Source: Pseudopedobacter sp035496935 (GTDB taxonomy: Bacteria; Bacteroidota; Bacteroidia; Sphingobacteriales; Sphingobacteriaceae). Taken from it: 64,000 nt of DNA. Every line of letters begins with the position of its first letter. The stretch's first letter is position 1. The position numbers and the translations under genes are program-made. This document shows, in pieces, positions 41,529 to 50,212 of this stretch. The stretch lies in contig DATJED010000018.1 in NCBI GenBank assembly GCA_035496935.1, forward strand, positions 209,048 through 273,047, given 5' to 3'. The notes under the pieces are model-generated. The model was not told the DNA's origin, did no database searches, and saw only the letters and a list, made by a program, of their open reading frames with translations.

Positions 41529-42122
41529 CTAAAACTCCTTCAGCTGGTTCCAAAAGACGGTTTTCTTAGCTACATCGTTTTGGAGTTTTGCTAAATCCCA
41601 AGTGCCTAAAATAGCAACGTTTTTATAAACAGATTTTTGGTTTGCCACAGCGCCAACAATATTTAAAACTGCAGGGTTAAAGCCAAAGGTTACTATTTTA
41701 TTGCAGGCAAAAAATGCTTTTAAATCTTCAAAATTTAGGTCAGTGTATTTTGCCATGTTCACAATTGCTACATCCTCTAAAGTCCATTTTTTAGCACCCA
41801 TAATTTTTACTAAAAAAGCTAAGTCTGCTTTGCTTAAAAACTTTTCGTCGGCATTATTCACTACAATTAAAATGTACTTGTTGTTTTCTCCTAAATAATC
41901 AAAACCATCGTTTTTAGTAGGTTGTGGTATTATTTCTGGTTCAACTTTCGGAACAGCAATAGAAGGAGCAGCTGTTGGTTTTTCGGGCACTGCTAGCATC
42001 TCGTTGCGATTTTCCCCGGAAATTGGCGTAACGTTATTTTTAGGTGAATCATTAAAAACATAAATCTCTTCATCCAGCAATAGGCTTAAGGCAATTAAAT
42101 TATCTGTTTGTAGCTGATTCAT
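41529..42122 (-). CDS. Hypothetical cytoplasmic protein
   Basis: A 197-residue protein without signal peptide. The N-terminal 65 residues are loosely structured (SPKNNVTPISGENRN, PEKPTAAPSIAVPKVEPE). The C-terminal part looks folded: YILIVVNNADEKFLSKADLAFLVKIMGAKKWTLEDVAIVNMA, then KIVTFGFNPAVLNIVGAVANQ. It resembles the holC/psi-like small domain proteins conserved in Sphingobacteria, but I cannot assign a family. The ATG at 42122 was preferred to a TTG three codons earlier. It is divergent from the chaperone operon. Confidence 0.6.
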   Translation of the reverse strand: MNQLQTDNLIALSLLLDEEIYVFNDSPKNNVTPISGENRNEMLAVPEKPTAAPSIAVPKVEPEIIPQPTKNDGFDYLGENNKYILIVVNNADEKFLSKADLAFLVKIMGAKKWTLEDVAIVNMAKYTDLNFEDLKAFFACNKIVTFGFNPAVLNIVGAVANQKSVYKNVAILGTWDLAKLQNDVAKKTVFWNQLKEF

Positions 42123-42190
42123 GTTCTGCAAATTTGTTCAATTTTTGTTAAAAAAAGTTAAAGCATGGCTAAATTACGCTAAAAAGGCTT

Positions 42191-42198
42191 TACTTTCG
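42191..42198 (+). promoter_or_regulatory. Candidate -7 box (TACTTTCG) of the chaperone operon
   Basis: TACTTTCG differs from TAnnTTTG by one base and lies seven bases before the ATG at 42206, the same start-adjacent spacing as at glyS and 372. No clear -33 element. Confidence 0.35.
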
Positions 42199-42205
42199 TT
42201 CCAAA

Positions 42206-43066
42206 ATGATGCAATTATTCAGAAATCTGACGTGGTTTTTTACGTTAAGTTTAGCTATAATTTCCTGTAATAATTTTCGTAACTCAGAGGATAAGCCTAT
42301 CGCAAAAGCCTATGATAATTATCTGTATTTAAATGATTTAGAAGGTTTGGTGCCAAAAAATACACACGGAAATGATAGCATTGCTATTGTTAAAGCGTTT
42401 ATAGATCAGTGGTTACACGAGCAGGTTATTCAGCATCAGGCAGAAAACAATGTAAATATTGATAACAAAAGTATAGAAAGCCGTTTGGCTACTTATAAAA
42501 GTTCGTTAATTAGGTTTGAGTACGAGCAGGAACTGATTAGACAAAAGCTTGATACGCTGGTTACAGACCAGGAAGTGGATAAGTTTTATAAAGCCAATCA
42601 AGACAATTTTCAGCTAAAAAAGCCTATTTTAAAGGTATCGTACATTAAACTTCCAGAAAACGCCCCAAAAGTTTCAATGGTGAAAAAGCTATTTTCTTCA
42701 AAAGATATGCGGGATATTGATTTGTTGGAAAAGTATTGTTTTAAATATTCTCCAAATTTTTCTTTGTTGGATACCGCCTGGCATTATACAGATGAACTTG
42801 AAAAAACATTGCCTATCTCAAAAATTTCGGAAAGTAATTACGATAATTTAAACCGTATTTTTGAAATTTCTGATAATAATGCATTATATCTTATAATTTT
42901 GCGAGATTCAAAATTTAGAGATAGTTTGTCTCCGATTGCTTTTGAAAAAGAAAATATTAAAAACCTGATTTTAAATCAGCGGAAGCTGGCACTGATTAAC
43001 CAAATGGAGAAAGAGGTATTTAGTGCCGCACAAAAAAACAACGAATTAGAAATATACGATAAATGA
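42206..43066 (+). CDS. SurA/PrsA-like lipoprotein, chaperone-type
   Basis: A 286-residue protein with a lipoprotein signal ending LSLAIISCNN (Cys near 21). The rest resembles the N-terminal helical region of PpiC/SurA/PrsA chaperones: FIDQWLHEQVIQHQAENN, followed by a long helix, LVTDQEVDKFYKANQDNFQL and a C-terminal helix. No complete parvulin active-site domain can be recognised, so it may be a chaperone without isomerase activity. It overlaps the surA start by four bases (ATGA), so the two are translationally coupled, most likely for outer-membrane protein biogenesis. Confidence 0.75.
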   Translation: MMQLFRNLTWFFTLSLAIISCNNFRNSEDKPIAKAYDNYLYLNDLEGLVPKNTHGNDSIAIVKAFIDQWLHEQVIQHQAENNVNIDNKSIESRLATYKSSLIRFEYEQELIRQKLDTLVTDQEVDKFYKANQDNFQLKKPILKVSYIKLPENAPKVSMVKKLFSSKDMRDIDLLEKYCFKYSPNFSLLDTAWHYTDELEKTLPISKISESNYDNLNRIFEISDNNALYLIILRDSKFRDSLSPIAFEKENIKNLILNQRKLALINQMEKEVFSAAQKNNELEIYDK

Positions 43067-44430
43067 AGAAATACTTAGTTTTAATAGGCATCATCTTTTT
43101 AGGGTTGGCGAATAGCTTTGCGCAGGATAAAGTTGTAGATAAAGTTGTTGCCGTGGTTGGCGATAATATCATCTTAAAATCTGAAGTTGACCAACAATAT
43201 GCCCAATATGTGATGCAGGGGAATAAGCCAGATGAAAGTATTAAATGTAGTTTTCTGCAAAATATGTTGAGTCAAAAGCTGTTGACCCAACAAGCTGTGT
43301 TAGATTCCATTACGGTTGAAGAGGATGATGTGGATGGCGAAATAGACCGCAGAATGCGTGTGATGACCTCAAGAGCTGGCGGACAAGAGAAATTAGAAGG
43401 CTTTTTGGGTAGGTCTTTAATACAATATAAAGATGAAATTAGACCCGACATTCGCGAGCAATTGGTTGCACAAAAAATGCAGGCAAAAATTACTGAAAAG
43501 GTAGAAGTTACGCCCTTAGAAGTTAAACGTTATTTCGAAACTTTCCCTAAGGATTCATTACCCGAGTTTAATACCGAAGTTGAAGTAGGAGAAATTGTGG
43601 TTTATCCAGAGCTTACCAAAAAAGAAAAAGAAGTTTATAAAGATAAAGCCGAGGCGCTTAGGCTAAGAATAAAAGGCGGGGACAGTTTTGCAACATTAGC
43701 TAGGCTATATTCTCAGGATCCGGGTTCGGCAAGAGAGGGTGGCGAATTGCCATTTTTTGACAGACAAACGATGGCTAAGGAATTTACCTCATGGGCGTTT
43801 AAATTAAAAGAGGGAGAAATTTCTCCAGTTTTTGAGACTGAGTTTGGTTTTCATTTTTTAGAGGTATTGGAGCGCCGTGGCGAGCAAGTTAGGGTAAGGC
43901 ACATTTTAATTATACCAGAAACTCCCGCAACAGCATTAGAAAGAGCCAAAGTAGAGATTGATTCAACCTACCAAAAAGTAAAGGCTGGAAAATTAGATTT
44001 TTCTACGGCAGCGTCGCTTTTTTCTGATGAAAAAGAAACTAAATTTAATGGCGGGATGATGCTTAATGCAGAAAATGTACAATCACGTACTACATTTATC
44101 CCAACGGATAAATTGGATCCAAAAGTGTTTTTAACAATTGATACCATGAAAGTTGGCTCGTTCTCCACTCCAGCAATGTTTACAGATGCAAGAGGAAAAA
44201 TGGGTTATAGGTTTTTATATTTAAAAAGCAAAATTCCGCCACATAAAGCCAACTTAGATCAGGATTTACCAAAAATTAAAGATGCCGCTTACGAAGACAA
44301 AATCAACAAAACAGTGAGCAAGTGGTTCGAAAAAAGAAGAAAATCAACCTATATCAAAATCGATAAAGATTATCAAAATTGCGAGATTTTAAAAGATTGG
44401 ATTACCGACAGCCCTACAGCCCAAAATTAA
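43063..44430 (+). CDS. surA: Periplasmic peptidyl-prolyl isomerase SurA
   Basis: A 455-residue exported protein (signal ending NSFAQD). The SurA N-terminal domain (DKVVAVVGDNIILKSEVDQQY, about 24-44) is followed by two parvulin-type domains: about 170-275 (SQDPGSAREGGELPFFDRQTMAKEF, GEISPVFETEFGFHFLEVLERRG) and about 275-385 (VRVRHILIIPETPATALERAK, SDEKETKFNGGMM). It folds outer-membrane beta-barrels in the periplasm. It sits between the coupled lipoprotein gene and moxR, one base from the latter. Confidence 0.92.
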   Translation: MKKYLVLIGIIFLGLANSFAQDKVVDKVVAVVGDNIILKSEVDQQYAQYVMQGNKPDESIKCSFLQNMLSQKLLTQQAVLDSITVEEDDVDGEIDRRMRVMTSRAGGQEKLEGFLGRSLIQYKDEIRPDIREQLVAQKMQAKITEKVEVTPLEVKRYFETFPKDSLPEFNTEVEVGEIVVYPELTKKEKEVYKDKAEALRLRIKGGDSFATLARLYSQDPGSAREGGELPFFDRQTMAKEFTSWAFKLKEGEISPVFETEFGFHFLEVLERRGEQVRVRHILIIPETPATALERAKVEIDSTYQKVKAGKLDFSTAASLFSDEKETKFNGGMMLNAENVQSRTTFIPTDKLDPKVFLTIDTMKVGSFSTPAMFTDARGKMGYRFLYLKSKIPPHKANLDQDLPKIKDAAYEDKINKTVSKWFEKRRKSTYIKIDKDYQNCEILKDWITDSPTAQN

Positions 44431-44431
44431 G

Positions 44432-45394
44432 ATGAATTATACTTCAGATGCAGAAGCTATAGACGCCTTTAGCAAGGTTTACGATGAAATTAGGAAAGAA
44501 ATTTCTAAAGTAATTGTAGGCCAGGATGAAGTTGTAAAATCTGTACTGATTTCGGTTTTTAGTAACGGGCACTGCTTGTTGGTGGGCGTACCTGGTTTGG
44601 CAAAAACACTGTTGGTACAAACCGTTGCCAACGTTTTAGATTTATCTTTCAACCGCATTCAGTTTACTCCGGATTTAATGCCGTCTGATATCATCGGAAG
44701 TGAAATATTAGGCGAAGACAGGCATTTTAAATTTATTAAAGGTCCGGTTTTTTCAAATATCATTTTAGCCGATGAAATTAACCGTACACCACCTAAAACC
44801 CAAGCCGCATTGTTAGAAGCAATGCAGGAAAAATCAGTAACCGCAGCCGGTGTTACTCATTCTTTACCAAAGCCATTTTTTGTACTTGCAACACAAAACC
44901 CGATAGAACAAGAAGGAACTTATCCTTTGCCAGAAGCGCAATTGGATCGTTTTATGTTCAATGTTGAGTTAGGCTATCCAAGTTTTGAGGAGGAGCTGGA
45001 TATTGTAAAAAGCACAACCGGTAATAAAATGATCGATTTAAGAAGGGTTTTAAACGCTGCTCAGATTTCTTATTTTCAAGATTTAGTTAAAAAAGTTCCA
45101 GTTGCTAATCATGTGTTGGAATATGCCGTTAAGTTAGTGGCTAAAACCCGTCCGCAGACACAACATGCAACAGAAGCCGTAAACAAATATCTATCTTGGG
45201 GCGCTGGCCCCAGAGCATCGCAATATCTGGTAGTTGGTGCAAAGTGTCATGCCGCAATCCACGGAAAATATTCTCCAGATATTGAAGATGTGCAAGCAGT
45301 TGCCACAGCAATTTTGAAGCATCGTATCGTGAAAAACTACAAAGCAGAAGCAGATGGTTTAAACGCTGAAGATATTATTGGCGGGTTGTTTTAA
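44432..45394 (+). CDS. MoxR-family AAA+ ATPase
   Basis: A 320-residue ATPase with a Walker A-like LLVGVPGLAKTLLVQT (about 50-65), LADEINRTPPKTQAALLEAMQE (Walker B and following helix) and ATQNPIEQEGTYPLPEAQLDRFMF (sensor 1, arginine finger). The lid ends WGAGPRASQYLVV. MoxR ATPases help assemble or mature client complexes, usually with DUF58 and VWA partners encoded downstream. Here no DUF58 or Bat gene follows, and the next ORF is unrelated. It begins one base after the surA stop. Confidence 0.92.
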   Translation: MNYTSDAEAIDAFSKVYDEIRKEISKVIVGQDEVVKSVLISVFSNGHCLLVGVPGLAKTLLVQTVANVLDLSFNRIQFTPDLMPSDIIGSEILGEDRHFKFIKGPVFSNIILADEINRTPPKTQAALLEAMQEKSVTAAGVTHSLPKPFFVLATQNPIEQEGTYPLPEAQLDRFMFNVELGYPSFEEELDIVKSTTGNKMIDLRRVLNAAQISYFQDLVKKVPVANHVLEYAVKLVAKTRPQTQHATEAVNKYLSWGAGPRASQYLVVGAKCHAAIHGKYSPDIEDVQAVATAILKHRIVKNYKAEADGLNAEDIIGGLF

Positions 45395-45435
45395 TTTTAT
45401 CCGGTGTTTTTTTTAAATGGGGAGCGCCCATTGTT

Positions 45436-45460
45436 CATGCTGAGCGAAGTCGAAGCATCG
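45436..45460 (+). repeat. Isolated core word of the dispersed element
   Basis: GCTGAGCGAAGTCGAAGCATCG matches the core found inside copies A and B without their flanks. It falls in the 78 bases between moxR and the next gene, and in frame it adds MLSEVEAS-like residues to that ORF, so the longer start there is probably artificial. Confidence 0.55.
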
Positions 45461-45472
45461 TTCGTTGCCTTG

Positions 45473-46450
45473 ATGAAATCTTTAGATAATTTCAAAGCTT
45501 TGATAGCTAAAGGCATGAAAAACATTATCTTAGGTTTACAAAAGCAATCATTACAAATGGCGGATCTAAAAAAACAAGCAGCGTTAGATAAATATCGGAC
45601 TCTTTTATTTGCTATTCTTGATTATCATCTGAAATATTATACCGGTAGTATGGTTTTTGACGATTGGGACCCTTCTGCTGATTATTATTTACTCGAAAAA
45701 CAGCAAACAGAAGAAGATTATCAGAATTTTAGATTGGATATACTTGAACAGCGGCTTGGCAAGTTTGTACAGCGTTTGCGATATTATATGGATTTGAACT
45801 TTGGAAGCTATCTCAAAGAACATACTGGTTATGAGATGGATATTTATGAAGATTTACGACACGAAATTGCCACGATTATCTCAAGGGGAAAAGTAGAAAA
45901 CATTGAAGAGTTGAGCGTTGTTCATCTGATGATACAGGTGTATAAAAGTACGTCCGTAGAAAAAGAACAGATTGATATATTGGCAAACTTAATCGATGAG
46001 TTCTCTGAATGTGAAGATTCCAATCGGGTAATCGGGAAATCAGATATTGGAGTAAAACAGAACATAGTTCAGTTTAAAGTACCATTGCCAAATAGCGAAT
46101 ACATTACGATGGTAGCCACAACTGGTACTATTGAAAAATTGAGCAAAAAAGAATTTATGGAACTTGAGCGAAAAAGAGGAGTACTTTCTTCGCCCCGCAA
46201 TATTGGACGGCAAATCGCTACAAATGCTCATGGATTTGGAAAAAATGCTCATACAGAAGTTGGAATTACTCTTAACGGAGGGTCTGGTTGCATATATTGT
46301 GTAAAAGGAGAAAACCTACTGATAAAAGCCTATTGGAAAAACAACAACACCGTTGTTATTGAAACCAAAAAAGAATACGTAGCCGATGTAAGGCATAATC
46401 AAGTAGGTAGCTTTGAAGATGTAGTTAAGATTGAATACATTGAAATTTAG
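45473..46450 (+). CDS. Hypothetical protein, 325 residues
   Basis: No recognised family. The frame is open from a GTG at 45404, but the extra N-terminus is encoded by repeat DNA, so I start at the ATG at 45473; ATGs at 45515 and 45557 are alternatives. The N-terminal half is helical and acidic, with YYTGSMVFDDWDPSADYYLLE, FVQRLRYYMDLNFGSYL and IYEDLRHEIATIIS. The C-terminal half is more beta-like (VGITLNGGSGCIYCVKGENLLIKAYWKNN). No signal peptide. It follows moxR and ends at a hairpin terminator, so it may be last in that operon. Confidence 0.6.
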   Translation: MKSLDNFKALIAKGMKNIILGLQKQSLQMADLKKQAALDKYRTLLFAILDYHLKYYTGSMVFDDWDPSADYYLLEKQQTEEDYQNFRLDILEQRLGKFVQRLRYYMDLNFGSYLKEHTGYEMDIYEDLRHEIATIISRGKVENIEELSVVHLMIQVYKSTSVEKEQIDILANLIDEFSECEDSNRVIGKSDIGVKQNIVQFKVPLPNSEYITMVATTGTIEKLSKKEFMELERKRGVLSSPRNIGRQIATNAHGFGKNAHTEVGITLNGGSGCIYCVKGENLLIKAYWKNNNTVVIETKKEYVADVRHNQVGSFEDVVKIEYIEI

Positions 46451-46463
46451 CTTAACTTATGCC

Positions 46464-46490
46464 AATCGGGATTTGTAATCCCGATTGTTT
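46464..46490 (+). terminator. Hairpin terminator
   Basis: AATCGGGATT and AATCCCGATT form a perfect 10-bp stem around TGT, followed by GTTT, 14 bases after the stop at 46450. Confidence 0.7.
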
Positions 46491-46542
46491 ATATGTCTGA
46501 AATGCAATATTAGCGATGCAGTTGCTTAATCGGCAACAAAAA

Positions 46543-46881
46543 TTATTGATCTTTAGGATCCATGTTGTGTTCCACAATCTCTATTTCGCTCATAAACTTA
46601 GTTTTCTCCCGATCGGCATACATTCCGTAGGCATCAATGACTAAGCCTTTGGAACCGTCATTTGCCTCAACAGCATACAAAATAGAATTGTCTTCCGGAT
46701 CCGATATTCCTTCAAAACGGTGTATTTCTACAATTTTTAACTCATCCGATCCAAATTCCCGATTTTCCGAAGCACAGCATAAATGCCTGTCCTTAAAATC
46801 AAATTCGTAAGTGAATCCTTTTTCTTTTAATTTATTCATCGCTTCTGAGAGCGTGTCGTAACTTCCGTGTGGTAATTCCAT
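46543..46881 (-). CDS. Small hypothetical cytoplasmic protein
   Basis: A 112-residue acidic protein. Segments include GSYDTLSEAMNKLKEKGFTYEFDFKDRHLCCASENREFG, then VEIHRFEGISDPEDNSILYAVEAND, GSKGLVIDAYGMYAD and a C-terminal EHNMDPKDQ. I recognise it as a short protein conserved in Bacteroidota. Database names such as phosphoribosylpyrophosphate synthetase have been attached to similar ones, but nothing here resembles that enzyme. A CC pair is notable. The gene stands alone, antisense to its neighbours, after the terminator at 46464. Confidence 0.65.
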   Translation of the reverse strand: MELPHGSYDTLSEAMNKLKEKGFTYEFDFKDRHLCCASENREFGSDELKIVEIHRFEGISDPEDNSILYAVEANDGSKGLVIDAYGMYADREKTKFMSEIEIVEHNMDPKDQ

Positions 46882-47075
46882 AGTGATAATTTTAATTTTG
46901 TAGGAGATAAAACAAAATTCGTACCCTAATAGAAAAGATTGAAATTCCTTATTTTAGTGGTATTGTTTGTTTTATGTGATAATTTGATTATATTCTTAAC
47001 AAATGACATTCATCATCATTAAATCAATAATCATTAATTAAATTCGCTCCCATATTTTTAAACAACAGCGCAAGC

Positions 47076-47804
47076 ATGTATATTGTTATATTTTTTATTA
47101 CACACTGGTTTATATCCTTATTTGTACAAACCTTTTTTTTGCACAGGTACGCATCTCATAAAATGTTCCACCTCAATAGTTTTTGGTATAAGTTTTTTTA
47201 TATCTTAACATACATTGGACAGGGCGCATCGTACCTAAAACCAAAGGCTTACGCCATCATGCACCGCATGCATCATGCTTTTAGCGATACCGAAAAAGAC
47301 CCACATTCTCCACATTTTTTTGAAGATGTTTTTCAAATGATGTGGAATACGCGTGGTATGTATGTTATTTATGAAAGAGATTTGGAGCAGCCAGAACCAC
47401 AATTTAGAGGAGATTATGCCGAATGGAAGCTGATTGACGATTTGGGTACCTCGCTAACTTCAAGAATTTTGTTTTCTTTAGGATATATAGCATTTTACAT
47501 TGTTTTTGCAACACAGTGGTGGATGTGGCTGTTTTTACCTTTCCATTTTATAATGGGGCCTTTACATGGCGCAATTGTGAATTGGTGCGGTCATAAATAC
47601 GGATATTCTAATTTTGACAATGATGACAAATCAAAAAATACCACACCTTTTGATTTTTTAATGTTAGGAGAATTGTTCCAAAACAATCATCATAAATTTC
47701 CGAATAGTGCAAATTTTGCAAAAAAATGGTTCGAGTTTGATCCGGTTTATCCGGTGCTCAAAATAATGCACTGGTTTCGGATTATCAGGTTAAGAAAGGC
47801 TTAA
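47076..47804 (+). CDS. Membrane fatty-acid desaturase
   Basis: A 242-residue polytopic di-iron enzyme. The three His boxes are HRYASHKMFH (H-x4-H, about 23-32), HRMHHAF (HxxHH, about 63-69) and NNHHKFP (about 208-214). Extra His sits in MGPLHGAIVNWCGHKYGY. The arrangement is that of acyl-CoA or acyl-lipid delta-9-type desaturases that introduce a double bond into membrane fatty acids. The protein is short because it lacks an N-terminal extension. No redox partner gene is adjacent. Upstream DNA is AT-rich with no exact promoter match. Confidence 0.88.
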   Translation: MYIVIFFITHWFISLFVQTFFLHRYASHKMFHLNSFWYKFFYILTYIGQGASYLKPKAYAIMHRMHHAFSDTEKDPHSPHFFEDVFQMMWNTRGMYVIYERDLEQPEPQFRGDYAEWKLIDDLGTSLTSRILFSLGYIAFYIVFATQWWMWLFLPFHFIMGPLHGAIVNWCGHKYGYSNFDNDDKSKNTTPFDFLMLGELFQNNHHKFPNSANFAKKWFEFDPVYPVLKIMHWFRIIRLRKA

Positions 47805-48224
47805 TGCTTTCAATTGATTTTTAGAGGGTATTTGCAGTATTATAATTCTGGCTTTATTTCTGTTAACTAAAATACTGTGTTATTTAATTGTTATTAATTG
47901 CATTAATTGTTGTATTTAAAAAAAATTATGCGCTCTTTTGCGTGATAAAACAGGCTTACAGCCTGATATTTAAAAAGATGAAACAAAATAATCTACATAA
48001 ACAATATGGCACTGCTTCACTACAAGAGCATGCTGTTTCTATGTTTATTTGTTTACCTTCTTTCGAAACAACTTCTTTGCGACGAAGACCGCTATCTGCT
48101 CACAGATTTTGATTGGTCTGCGAACAGAAATAACCCCCTTTAGCCGTCAGTGTGATGGCCATTTTATCAAAAAATTCATTGTTGTTTTTAACGGAAAATG
48201 TGGTTTTGAATTACCACTTAAAGA
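47805..48224. other. 420-bp gap upstream of the arginine cluster, possible Arg-rich leader ORF
   Basis: Near-direct repeats ATTAATTGC and ATTAATTGT (about 47891-47912) lie in AT-rich DNA and could be part of an operator. A 44-codon frame from ATG 47978 to stop 48110-48112 ends LRRRPLSAHRF (codons CGA, CGA, AGA and later AGA), just upstream of the arginine genes. A small stem GTGGT/ACCAC follows near 48203-48220. No exact TAnnTTTG box is visible. Nothing proves translation of the leader. Confidence 0.35.
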
Positions 48225-48884
48225 ATGCATAATCCCGATTTTAATATAGTTGTTGCCAGTGTACAGCATGTAGGTTTCGCGGAAACTATTTGTACAGAAA
48301 TGGCTGAATCTGCCAAAGCCCGGGGCACCGGCATAGCAAAGCGTTCTCCGGAATATATTGCAAATAAAATGCTGGAAGGCAAGGCCGTGATTGCTTTGCA
48401 CAAAGACGGCACATGGGCTGGGTTTTGTTATATAGAAACTTGGAGTCATGGCGATTTTGTAGCCAATTCAGGCTTAATTGTAAACCCGATTTATCGGAAA
48501 GCCGGTTTGGCAAAAGCCATAAAAAATAAAGTTTTTGCGCTTTCCAGACAAAAATATCCTGAGGCAAAGATCTTCGGTTTAACTACAGGGTTGGCGGTGA
48601 TGAAAATCAATTCCGATTTGGGATACGAGCCGGTGACCTATTCTCAGCTTACTCAAGATGAAAAGTTTTGGGAGGGTTGCAAAAGTTGTGTTAATTACGA
48701 TATTTTAATGAGCAAAGGTCGCCAAAATTGTTTGTGTACCGCCATGCTTTATGACCCAGCTGAAAAAAAGGTAGAAGAAGAGGAACGTTTCAAACAACTT
48801 TCTAAAAAAGCTACATTACTAAAAAGAATCGAAGCCAAATTAAAAAGCTTCACCAAAATTATAGCCCTTAGTTTGGCTCAATAA
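48225..48884 (+). CDS. GNAT acyltransferase, probable first step of arginine synthesis
   Basis: A 219-residue protein whose core has a GNAT acetyl-CoA fold: SGLIVNPIYRKAGLAKAIKNKVFALSRQ (about 85-112, with the pyrophosphate-binding turn), then IFGLTTGLAVMKINSDLGYEPV. The C-terminal part has Cys-rich CKSCVNYDILMSKGRQNCLC (about 150-170), possibly a metal site. Position directly before argG in a complete arginine cluster suggests it acylates glutamate, replacing ArgA or ArgJ. The donor (acetyl- or succinyl-CoA) is unknown. An in-frame stop six bases upstream fixes the ATG at 48225. Confidence 0.75.
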   Translation: MHNPDFNIVVASVQHVGFAETICTEMAESAKARGTGIAKRSPEYIANKMLEGKAVIALHKDGTWAGFCYIETWSHGDFVANSGLIVNPIYRKAGLAKAIKNKVFALSRQKYPEAKIFGLTTGLAVMKINSDLGYEPVTYSQLTQDEKFWEGCKSCVNYDILMSKGRQNCLCTAMLYDPAEKKVEEEERFKQLSKKATLLKRIEAKLKSFTKIIALSLAQ

Positions 48885-48896
48885 AATATTATATTA

Positions 48897-48950
48897 GGTA
48901 GTTAGCAGGTGTCTTACATCTTATGTCTAGCATCTCACATCTAAAAAAGA
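48897..48950 (+). repeat. Two-armed intergenic spacer
   Basis: The left part is TAGGTAGTTAGCAGGTG and the right part is C/A/T-rich with CTTACATCTTATGTC and CATCTCACATCT. The right word TCTCACATCT is the exact complement of AGATGTGAGA at 761-770. It lies between the GNAT gene and argG. Confidence 0.4.
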
Positions 48951-48952
48951 AA

Positions 48953-50146
48953 ATGAAGAAAAAAGTTGTTTTAGCATTTAGCGGAGGTTTAGATACCTCA
49001 TTTTGTTGTATTTATTTAACTAAGGATTTAGATTTAGAAGTACATTCTGTGATTGTAAACACAGGCGGTTTTTCTAAGGAAGAGTTAAAGCAGATTGAAG
49101 AACGAGCTTATAGCTTAGGCGTAAAATCACACCACGCCGTTGATGCTGTTAAAGGTTATTATGATGATTGCTTAAAATATTTGGTTTTTGGCAATGTATT
49201 GAAAAACAACACTTATCCACTTTCTGTAAGTGCCGAGAGAGTAACTCAGGCAACCGCCATCGCAAATTACGCAAAAGAGATTGATGCTGATTTTGTGGCT
49301 CACGGGAGTACTGGAGCGGGTAACGACCAGGTTCGTTTCGATATGATTTTCAATATTGTGGTGCCAAAAGTGGGAATTATTACGCCAATTAGAGATTTAA
49401 AATTAAGTCGTGAGGCCGAAATTGAATACCTACACAAACATGGTGTAGAGATTAATGCAGAAAAAGCAAAATATTCTATTAATAAAGGAATTTGGGGAAC
49501 CTCCGTTGGCGGAAAGGAGACTTTATCTTCCAAAGGAATGTTGCCAGAAGAAGCTTGGCCAACTCAGGTAACTAAAACCAGTCCCGAAGATTTAGAACTT
49601 GAATTTTTAAGGGGAGAATTAATCGCGGTAAACGGAAGAAAATACAATCATCCGGCAGAAGCGATACAGGCTTTGCAAGAAATTGCCGCTCCTTTTGGGA
49701 TTGGCAGAGACATCCACGTTGGTGATACCATCATCGGGATTAAAGGTCGTGTAGGTTTTGAGGCCGCTGCGCCGATGGTCATTATAAAAGCGCACCACGC
49801 TTTAGAAAAGCATACGCTAACTAAATGGCAGTTAAGCTGGAAAGACCAATTGGCTATGTTTTACGGAAATTGGATGCATGAAGGGCAGTTTCACGACCCA
49901 ATTATGCGAGATATTGAGGCGTTTTTAACCAATACCCAAAAAACCGTAAACGGAAAAGTATTTATACAATTGTTGCCTTACCGCTTTGTGGTCATCGGAA
50001 TTGAATCTGAAAATGATTTAATGAGCAGCAAATTTGGTAGCTACGGCGAAATGAACGAAGGTTACACCGGAGATGACGTAAAAGGATTCTCGAAAATCTT
50101 CGGAAACCAGGTAGCAATTTGGCATAAAGTAAATAACGAGGCGTAA
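48953..50146 (+). CDS. argG: Argininosuccinate synthase
   Basis: A 397-residue enzyme that joins citrulline and aspartate using ATP. The N-terminal P-loop-like VVLAFSGGLDTSFCCIYL (about 4-21) is diagnostic. HGSTGAGNDQVRFD (about 107-120) binds the substrates. LKLSREAEIEYLHKHG and WGTSVGGKE follow, and LSWKDQLAMFYGNW is near the C-terminus. The ATG at 48953 starts exactly before KKKVVLAFSGG; an upstream start at 48923 would translate spacer DNA. It is followed by argC after a two-armed spacer. Confidence 0.95.
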   Translation: MKKKVVLAFSGGLDTSFCCIYLTKDLDLEVHSVIVNTGGFSKEELKQIEERAYSLGVKSHHAVDAVKGYYDDCLKYLVFGNVLKNNTYPLSVSAERVTQATAIANYAKEIDADFVAHGSTGAGNDQVRFDMIFNIVVPKVGIITPIRDLKLSREAEIEYLHKHGVEINAEKAKYSINKGIWGTSVGGKETLSSKGMLPEEAWPTQVTKTSPEDLELEFLRGELIAVNGRKYNHPAEAIQALQEIAAPFGIGRDIHVGDTIIGIKGRVGFEAAAPMVIIKAHHALEKHTLTKWQLSWKDQLAMFYGNWMHEGQFHDPIMRDIEAFLTNTQKTVNGKVFIQLLPYRFVVIGIESENDLMSSKFGSYGEMNEGYTGDDVKGFSKIFGNQVAIWHKVNNEA

Positions 50147-50154
50147 GGGAAAAG

Positions 50155-50209
50155 AAGGTTTAAGACGTAGAATTTTTAAACTTTAGACCTTACATCTCAA
50201 ACCTTATAA
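50155..50209 (+). repeat. Two-armed intergenic spacer with inverted halves
   Basis: AGGTTTAAGACGTA near the start and TACATCTCAAACCT near the end pair at 12 of 14 positions, so the argG-argC spacer can fold into a long imperfect hairpin. No ORF lies inside. The architecture matches the flanks of the four-helix-bundle genes downstream. Confidence 0.5.
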
Positions 50210-50212
50210 AAA

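Noticed and set aside
45404..45472. Extended N-terminus of the hypothetical protein after moxR
   Set aside because: These codons translate the dispersed core word (MLSEVEAS-like) and start with GTG without a ribosome site, so a downstream ATG is more likely.
46543..46881. Phosphoribosylpyrophosphate synthetase
   Set aside because: Such a name is attached to similar short proteins, but at 112 residues with no PRPP-binding motif it cannot be that enzyme.
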